This document shows positions 35,609 to 45,231 of a stretch of DNA of 64,000 nt, piece after piece. The translations under genes and the position numbers were made by a program. The DNA is from Pradoshia sp. D12. GTDB taxonomy: Bacteria > Bacillota > Bacilli > Bacillales > Pradoshiaceae. Each line of letters opens with the position of its first letter. The first letter of the stretch is position 1. The notes below the pieces were generated by a model. The model had not been told where the DNA came from and searched no databases. It saw nothing but the letters and a program-made list of their open reading frames with translations. The DNA is taken from contig NZ_CP044545.1 of NCBI RefSeq assembly GCF_008935075.1, positions 2,631,501 through 2,695,500 of the forward strand. The letters are read 5' to 3'.

Positions 35609-36526
35609 TTAAAGCTTAAAAACCGAAAAATCTCTCGCTAATTCAGTATTTGCAAAAACAGCTTTGGCCTCATTAACAAGCTCTATTTCATCATCCATAG
35701 TAAATCTGGAACTGATGTGAGTGAGGATTAAACGCTTGGCACCCGCTTTTACAGCGCATTCGGCTGCCTGAATGGTAGTCGAATGAAAATAGTCAGCGGC
35801 CATCTCTTCCTGTCCCTTTTGGAAAGTAGCTTCATGAACGATGCATTCAGCGTGCAATGCCAGATTGACAGTATTTTCACACGGGCGGGTATCACCCAAT
35901 ATAGCAATCACTCTCCCCGGCTTAGGTGTTCCGATATAATCTCTGCCATTTATTATGCGGCCATCCTCCAATTGGACCATTTCACCTTTTTTCAGCTTGC
36001 TGTATAACGGACCGGGCGGAATTCCAGCTTCTTTTAATAAATCAGCCCGTAGTTCTCCGGGTTTATCTTTTTCGACGATTCGATACCCATAGCTTAAAAT
36101 AGCATGATCTAAAGGCAATACCTCCACTCTGAATGTCTCATCCTCGAATAGCAGACCATCTTCTACTATTTCCACGAATGACAGATCATATTTTAAATGA
36201 GTTTGGCTCAAACGCAAGGACGTTTCCACATACTCTTTGATTCCTACCGGTCCGTAAATGGTCAGCGGTTCTGTCCCCCCCTGAAATGAACGGCTGCCAA
36301 GTAAGCCAGGTAGCCCATATATATGATCACCATGCAGATGCGTGATGAATATTTTCTCTATTTTTCTCGTTTTTACAGGCGTGCGTAATATTTGATGCTG
36401 AGTCGCTTCTCCACAATCAAACATCCAGCTTGCCCCTCTCTCTTCATTCATCTGCAGGATAAGCGAAGATACGTTTCGCTGCTTAGCCGGTATGCCGGCT
36501 CCTGTTCCTAAAAATACAAATTCCAA
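35609..36526 (-). CDS. rnz: Ribonuclease Z
   Basis: Zinc endonuclease of 305 aa that cuts the 3' trailer of tRNA precursors lacking encoded CCA. The metallo-beta-lactamase motif [29 protein letters not shown] at the N-terminus, ILGDTRPCE and the C-terminal LTHISSRF are all typical of the short form. Length equals B. subtilis Rnz (307 aa). It faces away from zwf, as in B. subtilis (rnz/yqjK and zwf/yqjJ). Essential in B. subtilis. Confidence 0.96.
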   Translation of the reverse strand: MEFVFLGTGAGIPAKQRNVSSLILQMNEERGASWMFDCGEATQHQILRTPVKTRKIEKIFITHLHGDHIYGLPGLLGSRSFQGGTEPLTIYGPVGIKEYVETSLRLSQTHLKYDLSFVEIVEDGLLFEDETFRVEVLPLDHAILSYGYRIVEKDKPGELRADLLKEAGIPPGPLYSKLKKGEMVQLEDGRIINGRDYIGTPKPGRVIAILGDTRPCENTVNLALHAECIVHEATFQKGQEEMAADYFHSTTIQAAECAVKAGAKRLILTHISSRFTMDDEIELVNEAKAVFANTELARDFSVFKL

Positions 36527-36758
36527 TCTAATTCCTCCAGCCTATTTGAATACATCTATTTTACAGCACTCTTCCTTTTTTTTCAGCATTTGAGAAAATC
36601 CGAATACTTCCACATTTTTAATATAGCGATAAAATATTTTATTTTCTCCCTCTTTATCTGTAAACTAAGTATAGATGGAAAAAATTCAATCCATTGATAA
36701 AGAGTTGAATAAGAGATAAAATAAACTATCGTAATTACCATATAAGGAGAGGTTCTGA

Positions 36759-38243
36759 ATGCCCACTATTGACAAACAATCAGGATTAATATTGATATTT
36801 GGGGCTACTGGAGATTTAGCGCAACGGAAACTTTTCCCTTCATTATTCCGTCTATACACGAAAGGCAGATTATCTTCAAACTTCGCCTGTATAGGAATTG
36901 GCAGACGCGAATGGACAACAGATCGTCTTAAACAACATATTCAGGAAGCGGTTGCCGATGAACATGGCACTGATTCAGAAAAGCTTGAATTTGCCGGTCA
37001 TTTCTACTATCAATCACTGGATGTCAGCCAAGCGAGTGTATCATATGAAGAACTGCGTCTCTTGGCAGACCAATTGGATGAAAAATATGAGTTAAATGGA
37101 AATCGACTATTTTATCTTGCGATGGCACCGGAGTATTTTGGACCGATTGCCACAAGATTAAAAGAAGATGGATTGACCAATACAGCCGGTTATAAACGCT
37201 TAGTTATCGAAAAGCCATTCGGCCATGATTTTAAATCAGCTGAAGAGCTCAATAATCAGCTTCGTCAATCATTCTCCGAAAATGAAATTTATCGAATCGA
37301 TCATTATTTAGGGAAAGAAATGGTTCAAAATATTGAAGTGATTCGCTTTGCAAATGCTTTTTTTGAACCGCTTTGGAATAATCACTACATAGCCAATGTT
37401 CAGATTACCTCTACAGAAACTCTCGGAGTTGAAGATAGAGGCAGATATTATGAGAACAGCGGTGCCTTGCGTGATATGGTTCAAAACCATATTATGCAAA
37501 TTGTTTCACTGCTTGCGATGGAGGCTCCGATTAAATTAACGACTGACGAGATCCGCAGTGAAAAAGTTAAAGTACTTCGCTCCCTTCGCCCTATAAAGGA
37601 AGATGAAGTAGATCAATACTTTGTGCGCGGTCAATATGGTGAAGGTCAAGTCGGTGACAAACTTTTACCAGCATACCGTTCTGAAAATATGGTTGACCCA
37701 GAGTCCAATACAGAAACTTATGTAGCCGGAAAATTGTTATTTGAAAATTTCAGATGGGCCGGTGTACCGTTCTATATCCGTACCGGCAAGCGGCTTGCGG
37801 CGAAGTCTACTCAGATTGTCGTACAATTTAAGGACGTGCCGATGAATCTGTTTTATAGAACTGAAGAGCAGCTAAACCCTAATTTACTAGTTATTAATAT
37901 CCAGCCTAAAGAAGGAATCACGCTTCACCTCAATGCTAAAAAAGGCGGAAAAACACCAGTTAAATTAAGCTTTAGGACTTCCAAATACGACCGATTCAAT
38001 ACCCCTGAAGCCTATGAACGCCTGCTTTTCGATGCGATGCGCGGAGATGCAACAAACTTTTCCCATTGGGATGAAGTAGCCTTGTCCTGGAAGTTCACAG
38101 ATGTAATTTCTCGTGCATGGGAAAGCCAACCTGCTGGATGTTTCCCTAATTATTCATCCGGTTCAATGGGGCCAGAGAGCGCAGATGAACTGCTCTCAAA
38201 AGATGGCTTCCATTGGTGGGCAATTGAAGAAGAAGACGAGTAA
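36759..38243 (+). CDS. zwf: Glucose-6-phosphate 1-dehydrogenase
   Basis: First enzyme of the oxidative pentose phosphate pathway, giving NADPH and 6-phosphogluconolactone. 494 aa, usual length. The N-terminal NADP motif IFGATGDLAQRKLFPSL, EKPFGHD and the active-site RIDHYLGKEMVQN are complete; the substrate Lys is in HYLGK. AGGAGAGG lies before the ATG. It is divergent from rnz as in B. subtilis. The gnd gene, often adjacent, is absent; a cyclase gene follows 31 bases later. Confidence 0.97.
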   Translation: MPTIDKQSGLILIFGATGDLAQRKLFPSLFRLYTKGRLSSNFACIGIGRREWTTDRLKQHIQEAVADEHGTDSEKLEFAGHFYYQSLDVSQASVSYEELRLLADQLDEKYELNGNRLFYLAMAPEYFGPIATRLKEDGLTNTAGYKRLVIEKPFGHDFKSAEELNNQLRQSFSENEIYRIDHYLGKEMVQNIEVIRFANAFFEPLWNNHYIANVQITSTETLGVEDRGRYYENSGALRDMVQNHIMQIVSLLAMEAPIKLTTDEIRSEKVKVLRSLRPIKEDEVDQYFVRGQYGEGQVGDKLLPAYRSENMVDPESNTETYVAGKLLFENFRWAGVPFYIRTGKRLAAKSTQIVVQFKDVPMNLFYRTEEQLNPNLLVINIQPKEGITLHLNAKKGGKTPVKLSFRTSKYDRFNTPEAYERLLFDAMRGDATNFSHWDEVALSWKFTDVISRAWESQPAGCFPNYSSGSMGPESADELLSKDGFHWWAIEEEDE

Positions 38244-38274
38244 ATTAAAATAAAGTTGTGGAGGAGAAACCAAT

Positions 38275-38892
38275 ATGAAAATTTATGATGTTTCTATGCC
38301 AATTTACACTGGAATGCCCGTTTATAAAAATATTGAGGACAAACAGCCAGTTTTCAACACTGTAACAAATGGACATGTTACCGAATCCCGTATTACTCTT
38401 GATGCTCATGTCGGAACTCATACAGATGCCCCGCTTCATATGATGAATGACGGTGCTACTATTGAAACAATTGGACTTGAACGTCTCGTTGGTAAGTGTA
38501 AAGTATTTGATTTAACTCATGTAACAGGGTTAGTTGAAAAAGAAGATCTTGAGTCTTTGCCTATTGAAAAAGGTGACTTTATTCTTTTAAAAACAAAAAA
38601 CTCTTTCGATGAAGAATTTAACTTTGAATTTATCGCGCTAGGTGAGTCTGGTGCGAAGCATGTGTCTGAGATTGGCATTAATGGAGTGGGAATCGATGGG
38701 CTTGGTGTTGAACGTGCCCAACCTGGACATCCTACTCACCGTACCCTTTTTGCAAACGATGTAATTGTTATTGAAGGCTTGCGCTTGAAAGATGTCCCTG
38801 CCGGTGAATACTTTATGGTCGCAGCACCGCTTAAATTGGTAGGCATTGATGCTGCTCCGTCTCGTGTATTATTGCTGGATGGTATGCTTTAA
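38275..38892 (+). CDS. Cyclase family protein (kynurenine formamidase-like)
   Basis: Metal-dependent hydrolase of 205 aa. The signature HVGTHTDAPLHMM (HxGTHxDxPxH, zinc ligands) and a later GIDGLGVERAQPGHPTHRTLF region are those of the putative cyclase/KynB family. No tryptophan-catabolism genes are near, so the substrate is open. GGAGGAG precedes the ATG; it follows zwf by 31 bases and may share its transcript, ended by the terminator at 38903. Confidence 0.85.
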   Translation: MKIYDVSMPIYTGMPVYKNIEDKQPVFNTVTNGHVTESRITLDAHVGTHTDAPLHMMNDGATIETIGLERLVGKCKVFDLTHVTGLVEKEDLESLPIEKGDFILLKTKNSFDEEFNFEFIALGESGAKHVSEIGINGVGIDGLGVERAQPGHPTHRTLFANDVIVIEGLRLKDVPAGEYFMVAAPLKLVGIDAAPSRVLLLDGML

Positions 38893-38902
38893 TAAATGAT
38901 TA

Positions 38903-38937
38903 AATCCACTTTCGCGTGCGAAAGTGGATTTTTTTTG
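38903..38937 (+). terminator. Terminator of zwf/cyclase
   Basis: AATCCACTTTCG / CGAAAGTGGATT, perfect 12-bp stem with a 4-base loop and T8. Confidence 0.9.
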
Positions 38938-38949
38938 ATGTTGAACATA

Positions 38950-39339
38950 TCATAAAAACCTTTTTCGAATTTCCGGTGAAAGCAGTATACACTGATCTTT
39001 CTTACCGAACCATTTAATTCTGTTCCTCGCAATTAAATCATACACTCTATCTCTAATAGTTCTTGGAACCAGCTTAAAGACATACAACATACTCCATAAA
39101 CCCGATAAATGTTTACATATCCTTAAGGCAGCCGAAGACTTCATATAGTATTTGTGATTATCTGGTTCAAGTAAAATTAAGCTGTCTATTCCTTCAGGAA
39201 CATGGTATTCCTTTAATAACTGCTGGCCTGCTTCACTCTGCAGGGAGGCAAAAACAAAAATTCCTTTCGGGTCTCTTTTAATGATAAATTGAACACTCTT
39301 ATCGCAAAAATTGCATTCCCCATCAAATAATACAATCAT
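38950..39339 (-). CDS. DCC-family thiol-disulfide oxidoreductase-like protein (YuxK-like)
   Basis: Protein of 129 aa of the DUF393/DCC family with thioredoxin-like fold. It begins LFDGECNFCDKSVQFIIKRD, holding the family motif DGxCxxC, then FASLQSEAG and DSLILLE. Probably a redox or cysteine-based small protein; substrates are unknown. GGGGG lies about 10 bases before the ATG. Convergent with zwf/cyclase. Confidence 0.85.
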   Translation of the reverse strand: MIVLFDGECNFCDKSVQFIIKRDPKGIFVFASLQSEAGQQLLKEYHVPEGIDSLILLEPDNHKYYMKSSAALRICKHLSGLWSMLYVFKLVPRTIRDRVYDLIARNRIKWFGKKDQCILLSPEIRKRFL

Positions 39340-39555
39340 CTTCTACTAACCCCCTTCTCAAGTTGCCCCTTCGGTTTCTATTGATAAAGTTACCCTCTTT
39401 ATTGTGATATAGACAATTTTGTTACCCCAAAATATAAATTCTTCTATTTGATTATACTAAACCCATCTTATTAAATATTGGATTTTATCTAAAAACCATC
39501 TCAGGTGCTATAAAGAATTAACCCTATGATAGTTTTTAAAAACTTCATGAATCTT

Positions 39556-39588
39556 TTTGATTGATTTTGAATGAATTTGATTGATTTT
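39556..39588 (+). promoter_or_regulatory. Tandem direct repeat upstream of fruR (operator candidate)
   Basis: TTTGATTGATTTT occurs at 39556-39568 and again at 39576-39588, a 20-base period (about two helical turns), 45 bases before the fruR start. The spacer GAATGAA is a partial third copy. Such tandem sites suit a DeoR-family regulator such as FruR. A few bases from it on either side are AT-rich promoter sequences, but no convincing -35/-10 pair was found. Confidence 0.55.
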
Positions 39589-39632
39589 TATTTATAAACA
39601 AATTATATTTAAACGGTAGGGAGGTGACTGGA

Positions 39633-40385
39633 TTGCTGACTTCAGAAAGACAGCAATATATCATCGAAAAAATCAACCAAAATGGCTTCATCAAAATACA
39701 GGAGCTAGTAAAAGAATTACATACATCAGAATCCACAATTCGCAGAGACTTAAGCCAATTGGAAGACATGTCTATTTTAAAGAGAGTACATGGCGGAGCT
39801 GAACTTGTGAAAAAACGCAGCATTGAACCAACGATTCTGGAGAAATCCACTTCCAGAACAAGCGAAAAAGAAGCAATCGCCAAAGAAGCGGCGAGTATTA
39901 TTGATGATGGTGATTGTATTTATCTTGATGCCGGTACTACAACCCTTGCTATGATTCCATTCATTCAAAATAAGCCCATTACCGTTGTCACAAATGGGAT
40001 TATGCAGGCAGCTGCACTTCAGGAAAGCAATATTATTACGTATTTAATTGGTGGCCGCATTAAGAAATCTACAAATGCAATAATTGGCAGTCAGGCTATC
40101 AATAATATTAACAACTACCGGTTTGATAAAGTTTTTCTAGGAATAAACGGCATTCATCCAGATTGGGGCTTCAGTACACCTGACCCAGAGGAAGCTATAT
40201 TAAAAAGATCAGCCATCGATTTATCGAAAGAAGCTTTTATATTAGCCGATTTCAGTAAATTTGATGAAACATCGTTTGCCAGAGTGGCTGAATTGAATCA
40301 AGCAACCATAATTACCAGCGGGATGGATTCAGCCAAATTGGCTAAGTATAAGATGAATACAAAAATAAAGGTAGTGAAATCATGA
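39633..40385 (+). CDS. fruR: DeoR family regulator of fructose genes
   Basis: Repressor of 250 aa. N-terminal helix-turn-helix of DeoR type (RQQYIIEKINQNGFIKIQEL, TSESTIRRDLSQLE, LKRVHGGA) and C-terminal sugar-phosphate-sensing domain (DGDCIYLDAGTTT, FLGINGIHPDWGFSTPD, DFSKFDETSF). TTG at 39633 has GGGAGG 8 bases upstream. First gene of fruR-fruK-fruA; it overlaps fruK. Expected to repress its own operon and be relieved by fructose-1-phosphate. Confidence 0.92.
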   Translation: MLTSERQQYIIEKINQNGFIKIQELVKELHTSESTIRRDLSQLEDMSILKRVHGGAELVKKRSIEPTILEKSTSRTSEKEAIAKEAASIIDDGDCIYLDAGTTTLAMIPFIQNKPITVVTNGIMQAAALQESNIITYLIGGRIKKSTNAIIGSQAINNINNYRFDKVFLGINGIHPDWGFSTPDPEEAILKRSAIDLSKEAFILADFSKFDETSFARVAELNQATIITSGMDSAKLAKYKMNTKIKVVKS

Positions 40386-41293
40386 TCTATACCGTAACAC
40401 TAAATCCATCGGTGGATTTCATCGTAGAGGTTGATCATTTTCAACTTGGTGGCTTAAATCGAATGAGTAAAGAAGCTAAATATCCAGGAGGAAAAGGAAT
40501 AAATGTTTCACGTATCCTCTCCCGAATCGGTTCAAAAACAACTGCACTTGGTTTCAGCGGTGGATTTCCGGGTAGATTCATTCTCGATGCTTTAAGAAAA
40601 GAGAGCGTACCTGAAGATTTTATCGATGTTGATGAAGATTCCCGAATCAATATAAAGCTAAAAACTGGGCAAGAAACTGAAATCAATGGATTAGGGCCAT
40701 ACATAAGCGCCGAAAAAATGGATGAACTCCGTCAAAAGCTTTCAAACATGACCAAAGAGGATATTCTTGTTTTGTCAGGCAGCATCCCTCCTTCCATTTC
40801 ACCAGATTTGTATCAGCAGTTAACAAGGGAATATGCAGCACAAGGCATACAGGTAGTAGTAGATGCAAGCGGAAAAACCTTACTCGATGTTGTAAAAGAA
40901 CATCCTTTTCTTGTGAAACCAAATCATCATGAACTTGGAGAACTATTCGATACGAAAATAGAAACAACCAAGGAGGCCATTCAGTACGGTAGCATTCTTG
41001 TTGAGCAAGGTGCTAAAAACGTGATTGTTTCTATGGCAGGCGATGGAGCTTTACTTATTAATCGTGATGGAGTTTATACAGCTACGATTCCAAAAGGTGA
41101 TGTAAAAAACTCTACTGGCGCAGGCGATTCTTTAGTAGCTGGATTTATCGGGAAGTGGGACCAAACGAAGGATATACAAAAAGCATTTCAATATGGAGTT
41201 GCCTCTGGAAGTGCAACAGCATTCAACTACGACCTTGCCGAAAAAGAACATATCGAAGCTCTTCTCCCGCAAGTTGAAATTCAAAAACTATAA
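40382..41293 (+). CDS. fruK: 1-phosphofructokinase
   Basis: PfkB-type sugar kinase of 303 aa that phosphorylates fructose-1-phosphate to fructose-1,6-bisphosphate. Motifs: N-terminal TLNPSVDF, PGGKGINVSR, KPNHHELGELF and the C-terminal ATP/anion-hole motif NSTGAGDSLVAGF with the catalytic Asp. Its ATG overlaps the fruR stop (ATGA), and the fruA ATG follows 12 bases later. Encodes the second step of fructose uptake metabolism. Confidence 0.95.
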   Translation: MIYTVTLNPSVDFIVEVDHFQLGGLNRMSKEAKYPGGKGINVSRILSRIGSKTTALGFSGGFPGRFILDALRKESVPEDFIDVDEDSRINIKLKTGQETEINGLGPYISAEKMDELRQKLSNMTKEDILVLSGSIPPSISPDLYQQLTREYAAQGIQVVVDASGKTLLDVVKEHPFLVKPNHHELGELFDTKIETTKEAIQYGSILVEQGAKNVIVSMAGDGALLINRDGVYTATIPKGDVKNSTGAGDSLVAGFIGKWDQTKDIQKAFQYGVASGSATAFNYDLAEKEHIEALLPQVEIQKL

Positions 41294-41305
41294 GGAAGTG
41301 AAACC

Positions 41306-43225
41306 ATGAGAATCACAGACCTGTTAAAGAAAGATACTATTATCCTGAATCTTTCATCCAGTAACAAAAAAGAAGTTATTGATGAACTTGTCAGCAAACT
41401 AGATCAAGCAGGCAAACTGAAAGATCGTAAAGGATATCATGAAGCAATCATGAAACGTGAAGAGCAAAGTACAACCGGTATCGGTGAAGGGATTGCAATC
41501 CCCCATGCTAAATCGGCAGCTGTTAAAGAAGCGGCCCTATGTTTCGGTCGTTCCATTAACGGAATTGATTATGAATCATTGGATGGGCAGCCCGCTCGCC
41601 TGTTCTTTATGATAGCTGCGCCTGACGGAGCAAACGATACTCATCTTGATACCTTATCCAAGCTGTCATCTATGTTAATGTATGATGATTTCCGTCAGGC
41701 CATTTTGAAAGCTGCCTCAGAGGATGAAATCCTCTCTATTATTGATGCCAAACAGAATGAGCTTGAAAATGAAGATTCAAAAGATCAGCCTGCTCCGGAT
41801 ACTGCAGAGGCAAATGAAGAAGGTTATGTGTTAGCCGTCACTGCCTGTCCAACTGGAATTGCGCACACCTATATGGCAGCGGATGCCTTAAAAGCAAAAG
41901 CGAAAGAAATGAATGTAAATATTAAAGTAGAAACAAATGGTTCCACCGGAATCAAAAACCCTCTCACTGCTGAAGATATTCAAAAAGCAAGTGCAATCAT
42001 TGTTGCTGCAGACAAAAACGTTGAAATGAATCGTTTCAATGGCAAACATGTGATTCAAGTTCCAGTAGCACAGGGAATCCGTAAGCCAGAAGAACTAATT
42101 AACCGTGCTTTAAAACAGGATGCCCCAATTTATGAAGCCAAAGGCGGATCCACTAATCAAGATAGCGGGAATCAGGAGAAAAAAGGGATAGGCTCTCAAA
42201 TATATAAACACCTCATGAGCGGTGTAAGTAATATGCTTCCATTTGTTGTCGGCGGCGGTCTCTTAATTGCCCTTTCCTTCTTATTTGGCGGAATTAAACC
42301 TACGGATCCAACGACACCGGGCTACAATGAATTTGCTGCAGCACTCAACACCATTGGCGGCGGAGACAAGGGTGCGTTCTTCTTATTAGTACCCGTACTT
42401 GCCGGTTTCATTGCCAGCTCGATTGCAGATCGCCCAGGTTTCATGCCCGGTATGGTCGGCGGATTATTGGCTGCAACGGCCGGCGCAGGCTTCCTTGGTG
42501 GATTAATCGCTGGTTTCCTTGCAGGGTATGTGACTCTTGGTGTGAAAAAAGCTTTCAATTGGCTGCCAGCTTCTTTGGAAGGTATAAAACCCGTATTGCT
42601 ATATCCTTTATTTGGCCTATTAATCACCGGTCTAATTATGATATTCATCATTAATGACCCGGTTGTGGCCATGAATAAAGGGCTGACTAATTGGCTTGAA
42701 AACTTAAGCGGTACAAACGCAGTGTTCCTTGGTTTAATCGTTGGCGGTATGATGGCTGTTGATATGGGAGGTCCTATCAATAAGGCTGCTTTCACATTTG
42801 GTATAGCAGCAATTGCTGCCGGAAATGGTGTCCCCCATGCTGCTGTTATGGCTGGAGGAATGGTCCCACCTCTTGGCATCGCACTATCCACTACGCTCTT
42901 TAAACAGAAATATACTGACTCGGAACGTAAGTCTGGTCTTACAAACTATATTATGGGCGCATCCTTCATCACGGAAGGAGCAATACCCTTTGCAGCAGCA
43001 GATCCGATTCGAGTTATCGTCAGTTCTGTAATCGGTGCTGCTACGGCTGGAGCCTTATCTGCAGCATTTGGCTGTTCGACTCCCGCCCCACACGGCGGAC
43101 TCTTTGTATTCTGGTTAATTGATAATCGCTACATGTACCTTCTAGCCATCCTAATCGGTTCACTTGTAACAGCTGTTCTTTTAGGTTTCTGGAAAAAGAA
43201 TGCAACTATTAAGGATGTTGCGTAA
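41306..43225 (+). CDS. fruA: Fructose-specific PTS permease EIIABC
   Basis: Membrane PTS transporter of 639 aa in A-B-C order. EIIA (about 1-145) holds the phospho-His67 in GIAIPHAKS; EIIB (about 172-270) the phospho-Cys181 in VTACPTGIAHTYMAADA; EIIC (about 300-635) has some eight to ten membrane helices with PAPHGG in the last part. It imports fructose and releases fructose-1-phosphate for FruK. Last gene of the operon, followed by a terminator. Confidence 0.96.
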   Translation: MRITDLLKKDTIILNLSSSNKKEVIDELVSKLDQAGKLKDRKGYHEAIMKREEQSTTGIGEGIAIPHAKSAAVKEAALCFGRSINGIDYESLDGQPARLFFMIAAPDGANDTHLDTLSKLSSMLMYDDFRQAILKAASEDEILSIIDAKQNELENEDSKDQPAPDTAEANEEGYVLAVTACPTGIAHTYMAADALKAKAKEMNVNIKVETNGSTGIKNPLTAEDIQKASAIIVAADKNVEMNRFNGKHVIQVPVAQGIRKPEELINRALKQDAPIYEAKGGSTNQDSGNQEKKGIGSQIYKHLMSGVSNMLPFVVGGGLLIALSFLFGGIKPTDPTTPGYNEFAAALNTIGGGDKGAFFLLVPVLAGFIASSIADRPGFMPGMVGGLLAATAGAGFLGGLIAGFLAGYVTLGVKKAFNWLPASLEGIKPVLLYPLFGLLITGLIMIFIINDPVVAMNKGLTNWLENLSGTNAVFLGLIVGGMMAVDMGGPINKAAFTFGIAAIAAGNGVPHAAVMAGGMVPPLGIALSTTLFKQKYTDSERKSGLTNYIMGASFITEGAIPFAAADPIRVIVSSVIGAATAGALSAAFGCSTPAPHGGLFVFWLIDNRYMYLLAILIGSLVTAVLLGFWKKNATIKDVA

Positions 43226-43233
43226 GCAAAAAG

Positions 43234-43267
43234 AAAGAATGACCTTGTTTCTGGTCATTCTTTTTTA
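43234..43267 (+). terminator. Terminator of the fru operon
   Basis: AAAGAATGACC / GGTCATTCTTT with a loop of 8, then T-rich. Confidence 0.85.
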
Positions 43268-43659
43268 TATGCACAAAATCCGCATATAACTTACTGTTAA
43301 AGCTAATATCTAATTTCTTTGGATAACTGCTGAGCTTAATTCTTTGTTTTTTCTAACTCGTTTATATATAACTGCCTAATGGTTCACTATAATATAATTT
43401 ACATCGATTATACACTTCCCTAAATTTGTACGTCTGCAACCAGAATATTCACTCACCCCCTACCCAGGTATTAAATTCCTCCTATTGTTAATTATTCTAA
43501 AAAAATAAAAAATAGTAAGTTTTATTTCTAAATTTTATTAATCTCATATTCTTACAACAGCGAAAATTAATACTTATAACTTTAATCTAAAATTTTACTA
43601 TGCTAATATAATAACGATATTGTATTTTTATCAAATAGCTAGTAAAGGAGTTGATTCAA
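43268..43659. other. AT-rich promoter region of the lytF-like gene
   Basis: 392 bases without genes, very AT-rich near the right end. A TATAAT (43607-43612) and an overlapping AACGATAT (43613-43620, 6 of 8 matches to the sigma-D -10) lack good -35 partners. Nothing else is seen. Confidence 0.4.
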
Positions 43660-45105
43660 ATGAAGCATATAAAAGTTGTGACCCTCACTGCAGCTGCAAT
43701 CATGTCCACTGCTTTTGCTCAAGAAGCCTCTGCAGCATCGACATATACAGTTAAAAAGGGGGATACACTTTCTTTTATTGCCTCAAAATTCAAAACAACG
43801 GTTTCGAATTTAAAGAAGTTGAATGATTTGACAGGTGACATTATTTATCCAAACCAAGTCATCACAGTATCTAGTAGTACATCATCATCCGGTATTACCG
43901 AACGTTCTATCAGTTCTAAAACTTACACCATTAAATCAGGAGATACTTTATCAGCAATAGCTGCTAAGCACTCTACGACTGTAAGTAAACTAAAGAGCTG
44001 GAATGATTTAAAGAATGATCTCATTTACCCTGGTCAAATTATTAAAGTGGCCGAAGGTGCTTCCGGATCCTCATCAAGCACCAATCATTCTTCTTCCGGA
44101 AGTACATCAGTGTCTACCAATCAGACATATACGGTAAAGTCAGGAGACACATTAAGTAAAATCGCCCGTAAATATTCAACTACGGTCAGTCAGCTTATGA
44201 GCTGGAACAACCTATCGAGTACAGTTATTTATCCGAATCAAACGTTAAAGGTGACTAAGTCTTCAACTACTACTGGATCTAGCAGTTCAAGTTCTACAAG
44301 TTCTTCCAGCAGTAGTTCATCCGCTACTACTTATACGGTGAAATCTGGCGATACGTTAAGTAAAATTGCCAACAAGCATTCAATTACAGTCAGTCAACTT
44401 AAGAGCTGGAATAACCTATCCAGTACAATTATTTACCCTAACCAAGTGTTAAAGGTGTCTAAGCCTTCTACTACTACAGGGTCAAGCAGCTCTTCAAGCT
44501 CTTCCGGCAGTACTGCTACTTCAACGACCTATACAGTTAAGTCGGGGGATACGCTAAGTAAGATTGCTAAAACCTATTCCTTGACCGTTTCACAAATCAA
44601 ATCGATGAATGGGTTAAAATCTGATGTGATTTATGTGGGGCAAAAGCTGAAAATTTCAAAGGCAGCAAGTGATTTGCCTTCTGTTTCCGAACCTTCAAGC
44701 GGGTCTTCTTCCGCTCAGGAAACAATAGGAAACTCAGCTTTTACATCTAATCTGATTTCCATCAGTAAAAGCTTGATCGGCACAAAATATGTGTGGGGAG
44801 GAACAACACCATCTGGGTTCGATTGCAGCGGTTTTCTTTATTATGTCTTTAATAAAGCGGGACATTCTATGCCAAGATACACGGCTGAAGGTTTCTTTAA
44901 TCGTTCCTATTATGTAAGTTCTCCTCAGCCTGGAGATCTCATTTTCTTTTCCGGTACATATAAGAAAGGAATCTCCCATTTAGGCATCTATCTAGGAAAT
45001 AATGAATTTATTCATGCTGATAACAGCGGAGTACGTATTACTAGTACAAACAACAGCTATTATAAAAAACATTTTGATAGTTATAAGCGATTATACGCTA
45101 ATTAA
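43660..45105 (+). CDS. Secreted cell-wall D,L-endopeptidase, five LysM + NlpC/P60 (LytF-like)
   Basis: Peptidoglycan hydrolase of 481 aa. A signal peptide ([20 protein letters not shown]) precedes five LysM domains, each starting (T/Y)TxKxGDTLS and ending IYPNQ/IYVGQ; linkers are Ser/Thr-rich. The C-terminal NlpC/P60 domain has the catalytic Cys in [11 protein letters not shown], His in ISHLGIYLG and a third residue region EFIHAD. Domain count and length match LytF (CwlE) of B. subtilis rather than LytE (three LysM) or CwlS (four). It should cut gamma-D-Glu-mDAP bonds at septa and poles during cell separation. AAAGGAG is 9 bases before the ATG. Confidence 0.9.
   Translation: MKHIKVVTLTAAAIMSTAFAQEASAASTYTVKKGDTLSFIASKFKTTVSNLKKLNDLTGDIIYPNQVITVSSSTSSSGITERSISSKTYTIKSGDTLSAIAAKHSTTVSKLKSWNDLKNDLIYPGQIIKVAEGASGSSSSTNHSSSGSTSVSTNQTYTVKSGDTLSKIARKYSTTVSQLMSWNNLSSTVIYPNQTLKVTKSSTTTGSSSSSSTSSSSSSSSATTYTVKSGDTLSKIANKHSITVSQLKSWNNLSSTIIYPNQVLKVSKPSTTTGSSSSSSSSGSTATSTTYTVKSGDTLSKIAKTYSLTVSQIKSMNGLKSDVIYVGQKLKISKAASDLPSVSEPSSGSSSAQETIGNSAFTSNLISISKSLIGTKYVWGGTTPSGFDCSGFLYYVFNKAGHSMPRYTAEGFFNRSYYVSSPQPGDLIFFSGTYKKGISHLGIYLGNNEFIHADNSGVRITSTNNSYYKKHFDSYKRLYAN
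43737..44655 (+). repeat. Five imperfect in-frame repeats coding for LysM domains
   Basis: Each unit codes for about 45 residues; units 3-5 are the most alike, sharing stretches such as TCNGGNGAYAC (SGDTLSK) and TGGAAY (WNN). Spacers code for Ser/Thr. They may recombine to change LysM number. Confidence 0.8.
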
Positions 45106-45109
45106 GATT

Positions 45110-45145
45110 CAGCGAGCGGGTTCTATTACCCGCTCGCTGTTTTTT
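45110..45145 (+). terminator. Terminator of the lytF-like gene
   Basis: CAGCGAGCGGGT / ACCCGCTCGCTG, perfect 12-bp GC-rich stem, 6-base loop, T6. Confidence 0.92.
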
Positions 45146-45231
45146 CACCAATAGACTCACCTTCCCTCTAATGATAAATTAATAATAAATCTGTACTACA
45201 AATAGTAATTCTAATAGAAAGGTTGTTAAGG

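Noticed and set aside
42322-42891. 189-codon minus-strand ORF inside fruA
   Set aside because: Mirror frame of the hydrophobic EIIC coding region; no ribosome site or family.
43737-44655. Repeat array as CRISPR
   Set aside because: Repeats are long, in frame, imperfect and code for LysM domains; no cas genes are present.
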